From Capsulimonas sp. (lineage in GTDB: Bacteria; Armatimonadota; Armatimonadia; Armatimonadales; Capsulimonadaceae): a stretch of DNA of 13,800 nt. Of the stretch, positions 12,917 to 13,800 are shown piece by piece. A program made the translations under genes and the position numbers. Under the pieces are notes generated by a model. It saw only the letters and a list, made by a program, of their open reading frames with translations, ran no database searches and was not told where the DNA came from. Where the stretch lies: assembly GCA_025963815.1 (NCBI GenBank), contig JAOQAA010000499.1:1-13800 (forward strand), given 5' to 3'. Numbering within the stretch: the first letter of the stretch is position 1; each line of letters starts with the position of its first letter.

Positions 12917-13800
12917 TTAACGGCCAATCTCGGGATCGGTTTGCCGAACACGGGTGCGGACGGTGAAAACACCGTCGCCGCTCAAAATGGCGCCGCGAGC
13001 GAAGAGGCGGCCGGTCTGCCAGTTGGACAGACCGAGCTCGGGGCGTCCCAGCGTGTACTGGCCGTCCACCCAGCGCGTGAAGCCGTCGCCGACGAACGGC
13101 GCGTTGACCAATCGATAAAAGCGCTCGGCAAGCTCTTCGGCCGACGTGATGAGACTGGCGACAAACTGCGGGCTGTATTTGTTGAAGAGAGCCACGGCTT
13201 CGTCGGTCGTCGCCACCAATTTCACCGTCACTTCAGGCGTCTGCTCCCATTCCCATTCATGGGCTAATGCATCAATGTCCAGCAGCTCGGCAATCGGCTC
13301 GGTCACATCGCCCTCGGCGCGACGCACGTGGGTGACAGTCGTGAAGAAATCAGCGGGGACAACACGTTCGTCGCCCCGGACGATGTGCAGTTTGAAACCG
13401 TGTCCCAGGCGCTCCCCGGCGGCGGTGATCCCGCGCAGGAACGCATCGGCAAGCTCGGGACGATCCTGGGGAAGACAGATCGTGTTGAGGGTGTTGCAGA
13501 CCTTTCGATCGAGGGAGTGGAAAACGGCGCGCTCCAGACGATGCGGATCGGCGGAGGCGTCCGCGACGATCCAGGCGCCGCCGGTCCCGTGCAGGCTGAC
13601 GGGGACTCCCGACTGACGCGCGACGCTTCCCAATTGCTCCACCGCCCGGCCAGATCCGCGCGCGACGGCGAGGGCGAGACGGGAGTCGGAGAACATCGCC
13701 CACCCCGCCGCGCGGTCCGCACTGTCCACCAGGGTCGCCGCGCCCGCCGGCAGTCCCGCCGTTTCCAATGCGGGCGCCAATGCATGCTCCACAATGGCGC
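12917..13800 (-). CDS. ProA-like aldehyde dehydrogenase (gamma-glutamyl phosphate reductase-related), C-terminal part
   Basis: The frame is open to the right edge, so only about the last 294 residues are seen. AIVEHALAPALETAGLP, then PVSLHGTGGAWIVAD and SLDRKVCNTLNTICLP, follow the ProA pattern (vPVxxHxxGxxHxYVD, then the catalytic Cys in CNxxET). The Cys codon is at 13498-13496, but the following residues are NTLNT rather than NAMET. EWEWEQTPEVTVKLV, ALFNKYSPQFVASLI and FVGDGFTRWVDGQ complete the ALDH fold; the end (LSNWQTGRLFARGAILSGDG) replaces the usual TTYKY tail of ProA. The enzyme would use NAD(P)H/NAD(P)+ on an acyl phosphate or aldehyde in the cytoplasm. It may be a proline-pathway enzyme of a variant subgroup or another aldehyde dehydrogenase. 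GH43 follows 17 bp downstream. Confidence 0.75.
   Translation of the reverse strand, partial: AIVEHALAPALETAGLPAGAATLVDSADRAAGWAMFSDSRLALAVARGSGRAVEQLGSVARQSGVPVSLHGTGGAWIVADASADPHRLERAVFHSLDRKVCNTLNTICLPQDRPELADAFLRGITAAGERLGHGFKLHIVRGDERVVPADFFTTVTHVRRAEGDVTEPIAELLDIDALAHEWEWEQTPEVTVKLVATTDEAVALFNKYSPQFVASLITSAEELAERFYRLVNAPFVGDGFTRWVDGQYTLGRPELGLSNWQTGRLFARGAILSGDGVFTVRTRVRQTDPEIGR

Overview
The window looks like ordinary chromosome from a GC-rich, free-living heterotrophic bacterium. Most genes end codons in G or C, have Shine-Dalgarno sites, and use ATG or occasionally TTG starts. Secreted proteins with signal peptides, a periplasmic two-propeller sensor joined to a cytoplasmic GGDEF domain, and an arabinogalactan-type glycoside hydrolase suggest a diderm polysaccharide degrader. 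I cannot name the phylum. Armatimonadota or a similar deep-branching GC-rich group is only a weak guess. I see no phage, plasmid, CRISPR or transposase genes. The accessory DNA is two palindromic repeat elements.

Layout: 1-97 (-) is the first 32 codons of a UDP-glucose dehydrogenase. It diverges across a 317-bp intergenic region from 415-3651 (+), a 1078-residue diguanylate cyclase with 14 Reg_prop-type blades, a Y_Y_Y domain, a membrane segment, a coiled coil and an intact GGEEF site. smpB (3705-4190, +) follows, with a perfect TATAAT placed so that its mRNA should be leaderless. A REPIN-like doublet (4220-4334) separates smpB from a cytoplasmic zinc-ribbon/beta-propeller protein (4364-5965, +). 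A 231-bp element with perfect 43-bp terminal inverted repeats (5967-6197) lies between that gene and a convergent proline-rich exported protein (6285-6635, -), which has a strong terminator.

Next is a divergent redox pair: a quinone-oxidoreductase-like enzyme (6818-7834, -) and a Cys-containing HxlR/DUF24 regulator (7949-8299, +). This matches the known qorR-qor2 arrangement, and inverted half-sites lie over both promoters. A secreted TPR protein (8377-9216, -) and a DUF488-like protein (9575-10039, +) diverge from an AT-rich region holding five AGTAT half-sites and a consensus sigma-70 promoter. A VOC-fold protein (10339-10734, +), a possible small minus-strand gene (10743-10901) and a membrane-anchored degenerate GGDEF protein (10956-11843, +; GGQQF with the c-di-GMP inhibitory site kept) follow. 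The window ends with a minus-strand pair: a ProA-like aldehyde dehydrogenase (cut at the right edge) and, 17 bp after its stop, a GH43 exo-beta-1,3-galactanase-like enzyme.

The most notable items are the GGQQF protein as a possible c-di-GMP receptor, the leaderless smpB promoter, the REPIN with its GTGG head, the 231-bp inverted-repeat element, and the AGTAT operator cluster. No single previously undescribed multi-gene system is evident.
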